Assembly (NCBI GenBank): GCA_949291655.1 | Contig: CASEWT010000004.1 | Span: 1 to 50,041, forward strand | DNA: 50,041 bases | Origin: an uncultured Bacillota bacterium | GTDB taxonomy: Bacteria > Bacillota_I > Bacilli_A > RFN20 > CAG-826 | Direction: 5' to 3' | In this document: positions 7,340 through 16,005 of the stretch, piece by piece | Layout of the letters: each line of letters starts with the position of its first letter | How positions within the stretch are numbered: position 1 is the first letter of the stretch | The notes under the pieces: generated by a model | Told to the model about the DNA's origin: nothing | Databases searched by the model: none | Seen by the model: the letters and a program-made list of their open reading frames with translations, nothing else | Position numbers and translations under genes: made by a program

Positions 7340-10321
7340 ATGGACGTTCAGCGATTATTCGATATCTTGCGGGAACGCGGGGTGGCCCACCGGGGACTCC
7401 ACGGCCCTTTGGCTTACCAAAATTCCCCTTTGGCTTTCCGCTTGGCCAAGGAATGGGGCTATCCCTTCGAGACCGATGTCCATCTTTCCAAGGACGGGAA
7501 GCTTTATCTCAACCACGACCACGACCTGATTTACCAAGCCGGCGAAGAGGGCGTGATCGAGGAGATGAGCGAAGAAGAGATTTCCCGTTACCGCCTCCCC
7601 GACGGAGCGCCTCTATTGACCCTCGGGGAACTTCTATCCATGGTCGAGGGAGCGGTGCCGATCGTCATCGAGCTCAAGGCTTATAAAGGAAACGGACCCG
7701 AATTGGCTCGCAAGGTCAAAGCGGCCTTGGGTTCCTACCAAGGGCCGGCGGCGATCATTTCCTTCAATCAGGAAGCCCTCTTGGCCTACGGTCGGGGCCG
7801 CGAGCCGCTCGGCGCGCTCATCGGCGGGGACGAGCTCCCGAAGATGAGCGAAGAGGACTTCGCCAAGTTCGATTTCCTCGACGTAGCCTACCCCCTTCTC
7901 GACGATCGGAAAATCGCGAACTATCGCGCGAAGGGCGGCAAGGTCCTCTCCTGGACCATCCGCAACGAAGAGCAGCTTGCCCTCTCCCTCTCGAAGAGCG
8001 ATGCGGTGACCTTTGAGAATTTCCGTCCCTTCAAGGCAGGGGAAAGAGTGGAACCGGGCTATTACCCGGTTTCGATCGAGAACACGATGAACGGTTCGAT
8101 TGCCATGGCCGTCGACCTTCCCGATGATGCCCGCCTATTGGAAATTACCGGCGCGAGCGAATATCAGTGCTTCCTGAACGGGGATTTCCTCCTCTACGGT
8201 CCCGAACGGGGAGCCAAGGGGCGTTTCTACGTCGATGAGGCCTTCCTTCCGGGAAGCGGTCCCCGACGGCTTTCCGTCTTCCTGACCGGGAGCAACGCCA
8301 AAGGCTACGAACGGGTGAACGAAAAGCCCTTCCTTTTCTATCGAATCTACGACAAGCGAGGAAATATCCTCCGCAAAACCTCCTCGGACGACGGCGTTTA
8401 CGTTTCGCCTTTCCGCCTTCAGAAGGTCGCCCGCTTCTCTTACCAGCGGGCCTTCTCCGAGTCCTACCGGATGGATTATGATGCCTACAAGGCCTTCCGG
8501 ACCCCGGGGATGAGGATCGATCTTCCGAGTGAGCCCCTTGCTCAGGTCGGGGAAGTGAGCCTCTATGAGCGGCGGACCCACTATCCGCGCTACGAGCGCT
8601 ACGTTGGTACTCTTCTTGAAGGCGGACGCTTCGAGATCGATCCTTCCCTTCCGGTCTGGGACGACCGCTCGATGCACGCGCCGTTCCTTGGGATGTACGA
8701 AAAGAAAGACTGGGAGGTGGCTCCGAGCGACTATGTTTCCCAATGCGTTTATCGCCTGGGCTCGCCCAAGAATTCCCTCTCCAAAGGCGACTTCCTGACC
8801 TATGGCTTAGCAAAGAGTAAGACCGGCTTCCCGGTCCTCCGCCTCCGGGTCTACGACCATAGCGTCGTCGACATCGTCTTCGACGAGGCCGATACCGCGG
8901 AAGAGCCGGGTCCGATCGGCATCGATTTCAAGCGGAACGGGACGCACAATATCCTCCATTACGATCTCACACCGGGCACTTACGAGCTGACCGGCTTCAT
9001 CCCGGTGAGCGGCAAGTATTTCCGCTTGCTCGTGGAAGAAGGCTGGGTCGAGCCGCTGCCTGGCGCCTTTGAAGTGACTTCCCTCGAGAACCCCGACGCC
9101 ACCCGCCTGGCGGCTCGGATCGAGGATAGCGAACTGAGCCTCGTCTTCGAGGCGGCCCGCGAGTCGTTCCGGCAATGCGCGGTCGACGTCCTCATGGACT
9201 GCCCCTCGCGGGAACGGGCGGGCTGGCTTTGCGATACCTATTTCACCGCCCGGGCCGAGGCCCTTCTCACCGGGGAGAATGCCGTCGAGAAGGCGTTCCT
9301 CGACGATTATGCCCATTACGTCAATCTCGGCGACCAGCCGTCCAAGATGATCCCGATGTGCCATCCGAGCGATTATGGCGACCAGGGCTATATTCCGAAC
9401 TGGCCGATGTTCTATGTCCTCGAACTCCTCGAGGCCAAGAAGCGGAACGAACGGACCCTCGACTTAGAGGGGGCCTATCAGAAAATCGCCCCCTTCCTTG
9501 AGTGGTGCGAAAGCTTCCGCGACGAAGAGGGCTTCCTCGAGGATGTCGACGGGGTCGTCTTCGTCGAATGGAGCCACGCGAACGATCTAGAGAGCACCCG
9601 CGGGGTCAACTTCCCGACCAATATGCTCTATGCCCGCATGCTCGAGGCTCTTTCCGAGCTTTACCCGGAACGTCTCAGCTATCTGAAGGAACGGGCCCGC
9701 GGCCTGAGGAAAGCCATCATGGCCCTCGGCTACGATGGGAAGTGGTGGAACGACAACGCCCTTCGGGACGAGGAGGGAAACCTCGTCCTGACCGGCCGCG
9801 TGAGCGAGGTTACCCAGTACTACGCCTTCCATTTCGGCTTTGCCAGCAAGGAAAAGGACCCGGAACTCTATGAACGGGTCTTCTCCCTCCTCGGGCCGAA
9901 ACGGAACCCGAAAGTGAGCGAGGACGAGGTCTTCCCGGCCAACATGTTCATCGGCTACTATCTCCGCCTCTCGGCCCTTCTCAAAGAGGGCGAGTTCGAA
10001 AAGGCCATCGAGGAAGCCCGCCTCTACTTCGGGAAGATGGCCCTTCGGACCGGAACCCTTTGGGAATACGATTCCTATTTCGCCTCCTTGACCCACGGCT
10101 TCGCTTCCTTTGCGACGAACATCATCGTCGAGTGCCTGAGCGGCGTTTATCTCATCGACGAGGTTAAGAAAGTCGTGCATCGTCGGAAGGGGAAGCGGGT
10201 AGCAATCAAATGCCGCTTCGACATTCCGGTCGAGGGCGGGACTCGCTTCGTCACCTACGAGCGAAAAGAAAAGGGCGAAGCCCTCTTCTTGCCGGAAGGC
10301 TACGCCCTGGTCGATGATTGA
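7340..10321 (+). CDS. Cytoplasmic GDPD-GH78 fusion: glycerophosphodiesterase plus alpha-L-rhamnosidase-like domain
   Basis: A 993-residue protein with two enzymes in one chain and no signal peptide. Residues 1-235 form a glycerophosphodiester phosphodiesterase domain: AHRG (H17, R18), ExD (E44, D46), H59 and IELK (E111, K113). After beta-rich linker domains, a six-hairpin GH78-like domain follows: DCPSRER places D620 and E625, then D632, and TLWE gives E909. These match the spacing of the four acidic residues of Bacillus GH78 rhamnosidase (D567, E572, D579, E841). GDPDs split glycerophosphodiesters into glycerol-3-phosphate and an alcohol; GH78 releases terminal alpha-L-rhamnose. The fusion suggests a substrate carrying both groups. 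Start ATG 7340 has TAGGAG upstream. It converges on the GDPD lipoprotein gene with no gap. Confidence 0.82.
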   Translation: MDVQRLFDILRERGVAHRGLHGPLAYQNSPLAFRLAKEWGYPFETDVHLSKDGKLYLNHDHDLIYQAGEEGVIEEMSEEEISRYRLPDGAPLLTLGELLSMVEGAVPIVIELKAYKGNGPELARKVKAALGSYQGPAAIISFNQEALLAYGRGREPLGALIGGDELPKMSEEDFAKFDFLDVAYPLLDDRKIANYRAKGGKVLSWTIRNEEQLALSLSKSDAVTFENFRPFKAGERVEPGYYPVSIENTMNGSIAMAVDLPDDARLLEITGASEYQCFLNGDFLLYGPERGAKGRFYVDEAFLPGSGPRRLSVFLTGSNAKGYERVNEKPFLFYRIYDKRGNILRKTSSDDGVYVSPFRLQKVARFSYQRAFSESYRMDYDAYKAFRTPGMRIDLPSEPLAQVGEVSLYERRTHYPRYERYVGTLLEGGRFEIDPSLPVWDDRSMHAPFLGMYEKKDWEVAPSDYVSQCVYRLGSPKNSLSKGDFLTYGLAKSKTGFPVLRLRVYDHSVVDIVFDEADTAEEPGPIGIDFKRNGTHNILHYDLTPGTYELTGFIPVSGKYFRLLVEEGWVEPLPGAFEVTSLENPDATRLAARIEDSELSLVFEAARESFRQCAVDVLMDCPSRERAGWLCDTYFTARAEALLTGENAVEKAFLDDYAHYVNLGDQPSKMIPMCHPSDYGDQGYIPNWPMFYVLELLEAKKRNERTLDLEGAYQKIAPFLEWCESFRDEEGFLEDVDGVVFVEWSHANDLESTRGVNFPTNMLYARMLEALSELYPERLSYLKERARGLRKAIMALGYDGKWWNDNALRDEEGNLVLTGRVSEVTQYYAFHFGFASKEKDPELYERVFSLLGPKRNPKVSEDEVFPANMFIGYYLRLSALLKEGEFEKAIEEARLYFGKMALRTGTLWEYDSYFASLTHGFASFATNIIVECLSGVYLIDEVKKVVHRRKGKRVAIKCRFDIPVEGGTRFVTYERKEKGEALFLPEGYALVDD

Positions 10322-12220
10322 TCAGGCTCCGTAAACCGATTCTTCAAGGCTTTCTGGGACGACCAGGGAGCCTTTTTCTTCGTACTGTCTTTGATAATCT
10401 TTGGAGGCACCGAGATCGCCGTTGCCGATGGTTACGGCCTGACTGTAGAGACCGTGGGAGAGAGATTCGTCGTAGTAGTAGAAGGTGCCGGTGAGATACT
10501 GGTCGGTTGCAACGTCACCCTCGAGGAGAATGAAGGTTGCTTCTACTTCCTTGGAAGTGCCGCCATAGGTGACGGCCGGGCACGATGAGAGAGTCTTCAT
10601 GTCGCCAATGGAGTTCAGAAAGATGTACGGCTCGGGCGCAAGTCTGGCTACCACCTCTTGGCTCGTTTCGGCGACATCGGTCGTGACGATGTTGGAGGCA
10701 TTTGAGAAGTTACTCTGATCCTCATACGTGTAGCTGTTGATTGGATAGCCGCGGGCTTCCAACTTATAGCTATTCGCTAGGAGCATCGTTTCGAGCGAGT
10801 AGTCGCATCCCCATTGGTATTTTCGTAGGTAGTCAGTCATGCCTTCGGGATCGCTGGGTCCTACGTATTCCATGTAATACTTGTCGCCATGGCCGATGGA
10901 AGCAAGCGGCATCCAAGGGGAGTATTGCCGCGCCTCCATGGCATAGAAAGGATAGTAAGTAATTCCAATCACCTGTTTTTCCATGCCGGTTTTGCGGACG
11001 ATTTCGTTCACATATTGCAATGGTTCCTTGGCAAGGGCCTTGTCGCTGCACCAATCGATCTTAAACTCCAGCATGAAGACCAGATCAGTTCCTTTGGCCG
11101 CGAGGAGAGCTTCTTCGAGAGTTGGAATCTTGTTGCCGACATCAACACCGTTGTCGTTGAGTCGATAGTCTTTCATTTCGTCCCAGTCGTAGTCGATGAA
11201 GCGGTCAGCCTTGGACGGACAATCGTCGCTGAAATAGCCGGGGGAGTCGTCGTGGCAGACCACAATAACGTTGTCCCGGGTAATCTGAAGGTCGATTTCG
11301 ACGTGGGTTGCCCCGACCTTTTCGGCATCGAGGATGGACGGAATTGAGTTTTGGTTGTACTTGCCAGGCGTCGTCAAACCGCGGTGAGCAGAGATGAATT
11401 GCTTCCTCGTCCGACCCATCTTGTCCATCTTGGCGTACAAAGCATTAAGATCCGACACATTTTCAGTCATGACCCCGTACGCTCCCGAGCAAATTGCCCG
11501 GCTAAGGTGATCTTCGGTTTTGACCCAAGTTGATTTGAAACGAGCGTTTAACCACTCGACGGCTTCTTCCAACTTGGCGTTTTCTTCGCCAAGGATGATC
11601 GTATCGGCTGAATCGATGGTTGATAGGGCCGAGGCAACATAGTAATCGTCGGCGTTGCTGAGGTCATAGGAACTCGCGTCAAAGGCCAGGTAGAAGCTTT
11701 TTGCAAAAGTATCCTCGCTGGCCCTTTTGAGGACTTCCGGATCGGACGAAACGAGATAAGAATCCTTGATCAGGGTGTTGGACCGGATGCCAGCTAGATA
11801 GAGGTCCAAGGCTTTTTGCGATTCTATTTTGATGCCAGGAATGGTCTCTACTTTATAGAGAACGGTGAGGTAGACAGTGAAAAAGTCCTCGCCTTTGCTC
11901 CCATCTCCAAAGACGACATTCAAATCGTCGTCAACTGTGAGGATGGTGACGGTTGGGAGGCTCTTTCCCTGAAGGACCGACGACAAGGACGCGGCATTGG
12001 CTGGCTCGAAGACACTGATCGGCTCGTTAAGCAAGCCGGTCGACTTGGCACGGACATTTGCAAAATCATCTACGGTCATCCCCGTTACCTCGTCTGGCAG
12101 ATCGAGTTGGCTCAGAGAAGAACTTGAGGAATCACTTTCGGAAGCGGTAGTAGGACCGCAAGATACGAGGACTCCGCTTAGCAGCGCAAAACAGGAAACC
12201 ATCCGAAGGGCATTTTTCAT
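10322..12220 (-). CDS. Lipoprotein with tandem GDPD domains, first one degenerate
   Basis: A 632-residue surface lipoprotein: a signal peptide ends in a lipobox LVSC (C21), followed by a Ser-rich spacer. The C-terminal GDPD domain begins near residue 278 with SAHRG, then HVEIDLQITRDN, CHDD and FMLEFK, the normal catalytic set. The preceding region (about 60-275) keeps GDPD-like strands, including SSDPEVLKRA and an end 'GAYGVMTENVSDLNALY' resembling 'GVDGIITDRPDLL', but lacks the catalytic His and acids, so it is probably a decayed tandem copy. A C-terminal ~80-residue beta domain is unrecognised. It would cleave glycerophosphodiesters outside the cell. SD AATGGAGG precedes the ATG. The upstream gap holds an ATTTTTGCTCA motif like those before the sugar operon. 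Confidence 0.78.
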   Translation of the reverse strand: MKNALRMVSCFALLSGVLVSCGPTTASESDSSSSSLSQLDLPDEVTGMTVDDFANVRAKSTGLLNEPISVFEPANAASLSSVLQGKSLPTVTILTVDDDLNVVFGDGSKGEDFFTVYLTVLYKVETIPGIKIESQKALDLYLAGIRSNTLIKDSYLVSSDPEVLKRASEDTFAKSFYLAFDASSYDLSNADDYYVASALSTIDSADTIILGEENAKLEEAVEWLNARFKSTWVKTEDHLSRAICSGAYGVMTENVSDLNALYAKMDKMGRTRKQFISAHRGLTTPGKYNQNSIPSILDAEKVGATHVEIDLQITRDNVIVVCHDDSPGYFSDDCPSKADRFIDYDWDEMKDYRLNDNGVDVGNKIPTLEEALLAAKGTDLVFMLEFKIDWCSDKALAKEPLQYVNEIVRKTGMEKQVIGITYYPFYAMEARQYSPWMPLASIGHGDKYYMEYVGPSDPEGMTDYLRKYQWGCDYSLETMLLANSYKLEARGYPINSYTYEDQSNFSNASNIVTTDVAETSQEVVARLAPEPYIFLNSIGDMKTLSSCPAVTYGGTSKEVEATFILLEGDVATDQYLTGTFYYYDESLSHGLYSQAVTIGNGDLGASKDYQRQYEEKGSLVVPESLEESVYGA

Positions 12221-12348
12221 CTTTAAACAACCTCCATTAGTAATTAGGCTTTTTTGATCGTTTTAATTCAAGACACTCAAAGAAATACAAAAGTAAGGGC
12301 TTACAAAAGAATCCGATAAAACCTGAAATTTAACATTTGTATGAGCAA

Positions 12349-12359
12349 TGAGCAAAAAT
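12349..12359 (-). promoter_or_regulatory. ATTTTTGCTCA motif upstream of the GDPD lipoprotein
   Basis: Read on the minus strand, this is ATTTTTGCTCA followed by a second TGCTCA. It resembles the ATTTTGCTCA half of the direct repeats at 13158-13206 upstream of the sugar operon. A shared site for the DeoR regulator encoded between them is inferred. Confidence 0.35.
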
Positions 12360-12368
12360 GCGCAAAAC

Positions 12369-13133
12369 CTAATCAGCGACTATGAGCTCGACGTTGGCTC
12401 TAAGCAGCGCCTCTTTGTAATCCTCGCTTGGCTCTTTGTCCGTAATGAGAACATCGATGTCGGCTATGGCGCAATCGCTTGAAAGAAGAGTGCGGTTGAA
12501 CTTCGTATGATCAACCAGGCAAACCAGCTTTCGGGCCCTGGAAGCCATCGCTGCTTTGACCCTTTGCTGCTCGATTGTTCCTTCGTTGGGGCCGGCTTCA
12601 AGTGAAAAACCGCGGCAAGAAAAGAAAAAGGCATCAACGTAAAAACGAGATACAAATTGAACGGTGTCAGGACCGACAGCCGAACAGACATTGCTCGAGA
12701 TGATTCCCGGGGCCATATATGAGGAAAAATTAACAAAATTTGATAAAGACGTGGCATTATCAAAGCCATTAGTTATTACAGTAATGTCAGTAAAATGTTT
12801 CAAAAGCGGGATTACTTGGCCAACAGTCGTAGACGAATCAAAGAAATAACTTTCGCCTTCGTGAAAATATTTAAGCGCTGATTGCGCAATTCTTTTCTTT
12901 TCGAGAACGTTCGTTTTTCGACGGATAAGAGTAGAAACTTCTCCGGTATTCGGAGCCAGCACGGATGCGCCCCCGCGAACCCTCTTAATCAGGCCGGCAT
13001 TAGCTAAATCAGCGAGGTCGCGTCGGATGGTTGCTGGCGAGGCATATACCAGCTTGGCAAGCTCTTCGACCGATATATAGGTTCTTTCGCTGGTGATGCT
13101 TAGGATCTCCTGTTTTCTTTCGTCGATTAACAT
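12369..13133 (-). CDS. DeoR-family transcriptional regulator of the rhamnose locus
   Basis: A 254-residue protein of typical DeoR length. The N-terminal winged helix is clear (RKQEILSITSERTYISVEEL, then SPATIRRDLADLANAGLIKRVRGGA), followed by the DeoR sensor domain: FFDSSTTVGQVIPLL, ITVITNG, FFSCRGFS and KLVCLVDHTKF. DeoR sensors are related to sugar-phosphate isomerases and usually bind a phosphorylated sugar. The gene is divergent from the SGNH/ABC/rhamnose operon, so it most likely controls that operon and perhaps the GDPD lipoprotein; rhamnulose-1-phosphate is a reasonable inducer, but this is inference. The base composition here is more A/T-rich than its neighbours. No clear SD precedes ATG 13133 beyond a weak purine stretch. 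Confidence 0.85.
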   Translation of the reverse strand: MLIDERKQEILSITSERTYISVEELAKLVYASPATIRRDLADLANAGLIKRVRGGASVLAPNTGEVSTLIRRKTNVLEKKRIAQSALKYFHEGESYFFDSSTTVGQVIPLLKHFTDITVITNGFDNATSLSNFVNFSSYMAPGIISSNVCSAVGPDTVQFVSRFYVDAFFFSCRGFSLEAGPNEGTIEQQRVKAAMASRARKLVCLVDHTKFNRTLLSSDCAIADIDVLITDKEPSEDYKEALLRANVELIVAD

Positions 13134-13157
13134 TTTTGGTTCCTGCCCTTGATTGAA

Positions 13158-13206
13158 ATTTTGCTCAAATTTGATTATTTGTCAACATTTTGCTAAAAAT
13201 CGATTA
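13158..13206. promoter_or_regulatory. Direct repeats in the DeoR/sugar-operon divergent promoter
   Basis: Two 20-bp direct repeats at 13158-13177 and 13187-13206 both begin ATTTTGCT and end GATTA, and match at 17 of 20 positions; start-to-start distance is 29 bp. A TTGTCA lies between them at 13179-13184. They are the best candidates for the DeoR operator controlling both divergent transcripts. Confidence 0.55.
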
Positions 13207-13239
13207 AAACCTTGCAGATTCGAGCGCACGCTCAAAGAA

Positions 13240-13253
13240 TGAAAGCGCTTTAC
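13240..13253 (+). promoter_or_regulatory. cre-like palindrome upstream of the sugar operon
   Basis: TGAAAGCGCTTTAC shares the AAAGCGCTTT core of CcpA-type operators and matches TGNAANCGNWNNCW at all but one position. It lies immediately before, and touches, the ACGGAGG ribosome-binding site of ATG 13265, so it would act within the 5' untranslated region as a roadblock. Confidence 0.55.
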
Positions 13254-13264
13254 GGAGGAAGCGT

Positions 13265-14557
13265 ATGTCATTTGGACGAAACAAAGCGTGGAAGGCTGGC
13301 AGTCTTGGACTAGTCCTAGCCTCGGCTGGTTTGGCTCTTGCCGCGTGTGAAACTACTACCGTCAGTTCTTCAAGCAATGCCGAGATTTCTTCGGAGAACG
13401 GACAGGTTTTTGATCCGAGTGACTTCCCTAATTACGTGGAAGATATTGATTCACTTGAATACGACTATGAGGTCAATGATCCGAAAGTGAGCGACCCGTT
13501 CTTTTACGGCAACGTTATTTACAACGAAACGGTCATGCTCCGTACCCAAGAAGATGGTACGGGCCTTGGGCATCTTCGCTTCACCCCGACCAAGATCATT
13601 TCCATTCGTGACTTCACTTTGACTACCGAATACACGGAAGGAAGCGACTACGTTATCGACGGAAATGCCATCAGCGCCCCAACCGGCAGCCGTATCGGCC
13701 ACTGGACCAATCGCCAGATGTGGGGCGAAGAGGACCTTCCTGATCCGTACGTTATCAAGGACACCTTGTCCAATCGCGATACCGATTGCATGAGGATGGG
13801 CGCGACGATCTACACGGAATCGCCTTTCTACTATGGCACGCAGGTATATGTCACCTACGCCTATGACATCAATGATCTTGATTTGGAATCGCTCCCTAGC
13901 TCCCAGATTGAGAAGATGCCAAGCCTTAAAGTCAAGCTTGAAGCCAAAGCCGGAACGATCAAGATTGCCGGCATCGGCGATAGTGTCATGGAAGGCTGCT
14001 CTTCGTCAGTCAATTTCGATCATGAACCCTATCAAAAACCATTCTTTGATCTATTTGGCGAAGCGATTGCGCATAAATACGGCCTTGAGGTGACTTCCGA
14101 AAACATGGGCGTGGGTGGAACGACGTCAGCCGACGGAACCCAAAAGTCCTTGCTCGACAAGGTGGTCAAATACGCTCCTGACCTCCTGCTTGTTCATTAT
14201 GGGATTAACGATCTCGGCGGTAGGACGACCCCAAACGGCTACATGGACAACATCCTTTACATCGTCACCTATCTCAAGGAGAACCTCCCCGATCTCGAAA
14301 TCATCCTCATGGCGCCTCTTTCCCCCAATCCCCGTGTCTATGACCAGATGTGGCTCGAGTCGTACGTCAACAAACTCGAAGACGTGGCGGAAAGCTTCAC
14401 CGGCGTCGTTGTCTTGGACACCTACGCCTACGGTAACTATCTCCTGGAAAACGGCCGGGACTATTACGACATGACCGGAAATGGCATCAACCATCCTAAC
14501 GATTATGGACACCGCGTTTACACCGGTGCCCTCCTCGCCACCATTGAAAATGCTTGA
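13265..14557 (+). CDS. Lipoprotein SGNH/GDSL-family esterase
   Basis: A 430-residue lipoprotein: lipobox LAAC with C28, an acidic/Ser-rich spacer, an N-terminal beta domain of ~190 residues, then an SGNH hydrolase domain. The four SGNH blocks are present: GIGDS with nucleophile S240, GVGGT, GIND with N315, and HPNDYGH with D413 and H416. These enzymes remove acyl groups, commonly acetyl esters, from polysaccharides at the cell surface. As the first gene of the operon with an ABC importer and rhamnosidases, deacetylation of the imported glycan before glycosidase attack is the likely role. Strong ACGGAGG ribosome-binding site; a cre-like palindrome and DeoR-type repeats lie upstream. Confidence 0.82.
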   Translation: MSFGRNKAWKAGSLGLVLASAGLALAACETTTVSSSSNAEISSENGQVFDPSDFPNYVEDIDSLEYDYEVNDPKVSDPFFYGNVIYNETVMLRTQEDGTGLGHLRFTPTKIISIRDFTLTTEYTEGSDYVIDGNAISAPTGSRIGHWTNRQMWGEEDLPDPYVIKDTLSNRDTDCMRMGATIYTESPFYYGTQVYVTYAYDINDLDLESLPSSQIEKMPSLKVKLEAKAGTIKIAGIGDSVMEGCSSSVNFDHEPYQKPFFDLFGEAIAHKYGLEVTSENMGVGGTTSADGTQKSLLDKVVKYAPDLLLVHYGINDLGGRTTPNGYMDNILYIVTYLKENLPDLEIILMAPLSPNPRVYDQMWLESYVNKLEDVAESFTGVVVLDTYAYGNYLLENGRDYYDMTGNGINHPNDYGHRVYTGALLATIENA

Positions 14558-14576
14558 TAAAGGAGGTTTTACCAAA

Positions 14577-15956
14577 ATGAAAGCAAGCAAGAAGAAAGTC
14601 GTGGTCGGAGGCTTACTAGCGGCCTTCGCCCTCACCGGGTGTGTCATTGCCCCGACCGTTGGAACGTCCTCGTCTGTCAGCATCGAGTCTGTCGAGATCG
14701 GTGTCGATCCTTCCATCAGTGAATCACTAAAGCTCCTTATCCCGTCGGGAAACAGCAACGAGCAGACGATGATTGAGAAAGCCAACGAGGCTTTCAACCT
14801 TCTTTATCCGAACGTCACCTTTGACATCAACTTCGTGTCAATCCCCACCTATGAGTCGACCATCCGTCAATTCAACATGGCCGACGACATGCCTGATGTC
14901 ATCTGGACTAACTCCCAGGAAGTCTACTTCCTCCGTTCTCTTGGCGCGATCGATCCTCTCAATCAGTACATCGAGCAGTCGGAAGCCCGCGGCGACTATA
15001 ACTTCGAAGAGGACTTCAAGACCGAGTTCTTCGACATGGCTGGCGATAACGGAACGTATTACGCCGTTCCGCGGAGCGCCGATACCGTCGTTTGCTTCTA
15101 TAACAAGAAACTCCTCAACCAAGCTGGGATCTCGATGGATAAGATCCAGAACGGTTGGAGTTGGGAAGACTTCATCGATCTTTGCTCCCAGTGGCGGTCC
15201 TATGCCGACAAGCAAGGCCACAGCGACTGGTATTGCTGCGACTTCAACTTCTCCTGGTCTTCTGTTTATTACCCGTTCATTCGCAGCTACGGTGCTGACA
15301 TCTTCTCGGCTAAGGATACCGTTGGTGTCGATACCCCGGAGATGAGAGAAGCACTAACGGCCATCCGCCAGCTCGTCGACGATCACTATTGCGTCGGCAG
15401 CGGCGTCACCTCGGGCTCGAGCTTCGAAAGCGGAACTTGCCCCTTCATTTTCCAGTCGGCCGCCATCTCTCACTATGACGAGATGCGCGAACTCAAGGGC
15501 AACATTGACATCGTCACCTTCCCGTTCATCAACGGCCAAGAGAACGCCAAGATCGGGGCTGGCGTCGCCGGTTATTCGCTCTGCACGAAGTCCAAGAAGA
15601 AAGCTCTCGCCTGGGAATATCTCAACTTCCTCATGAGCTATGATGGCCAGCAGGCTCTCGCCACCGGCGGTCTCAATCTCCCGTCCATTCGTAACGACCT
15701 TGCGGATCCCGATAACGCCGAAGCCAATTGGACGAAGGGCTACACCGATCGGAATCTCGAAGCCTATGTCCTATACGACGAGAAGAAAATCGCCGATGAT
15801 TATTATGCCTATTGCGATCCGAGTGCGATGGCTAATGTTACCCTCGCCCTCAGCGACGTGATGGATAACACGCTTTCGACCCGCGAAAATCGGCGCAACA
15901 TCGACGATATCATCTCTCGCGCCGTTAGCGACCTCAATGACGCCGTCGGCAAGTAA
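14577..15956 (+). CDS. ABC sugar transporter substrate-binding lipoprotein
   Basis: A 459-residue family 1 extracellular solute-binding protein. The signal peptide ends in a lipobox ALTGC (C22), followed by a Ser-rich linker. Family features include an early LLIPSGNS strand, DDMPDVIWTNS, 'YYAVPRSADTVVCFYNKKLL' typical of this family's YAVP...YYNKxLF region, NGWSWEDFIDLC and 'KKALAWEYLNFLMSYDGQQAL'. It captures an oligosaccharide for the two permeases that follow. The ATG 14577 has AAAGGAGG 11 nt upstream and begins 20 nt after the esterase stop. Specificity for rhamnose-containing oligosaccharides is inferred from the operon. No ABC ATPase is encoded here; a shared MsmK/MsiK-type ATPase elsewhere is expected. 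Confidence 0.88.
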   Translation: MKASKKKVVVGGLLAAFALTGCVIAPTVGTSSSVSIESVEIGVDPSISESLKLLIPSGNSNEQTMIEKANEAFNLLYPNVTFDINFVSIPTYESTIRQFNMADDMPDVIWTNSQEVYFLRSLGAIDPLNQYIEQSEARGDYNFEEDFKTEFFDMAGDNGTYYAVPRSADTVVCFYNKKLLNQAGISMDKIQNGWSWEDFIDLCSQWRSYADKQGHSDWYCCDFNFSWSSVYYPFIRSYGADIFSAKDTVGVDTPEMREALTAIRQLVDDHYCVGSGVTSGSSFESGTCPFIFQSAAISHYDEMRELKGNIDIVTFPFINGQENAKIGAGVAGYSLCTKSKKKALAWEYLNFLMSYDGQQALATGGLNLPSIRNDLADPDNAEANWTKGYTDRNLEAYVLYDEKKIADDYYAYCDPSAMANVTLALSDVMDNTLSTRENRRNIDDIISRAVSDLNDAVGK

Positions 15957-16005
15957 TTGCCGCTAAGCCCCTCATCATCAATTCCACCATTACATAGGCA
16001 AAATT

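Noticed and set aside
7340-10321. GDPD and GH78 parts as two separate genes joined by an assembly error
   Set aside because: The frame is continuous with no stop, no internal ribosome-binding site was seen, and linker residues look like normal beta-domain sequence.
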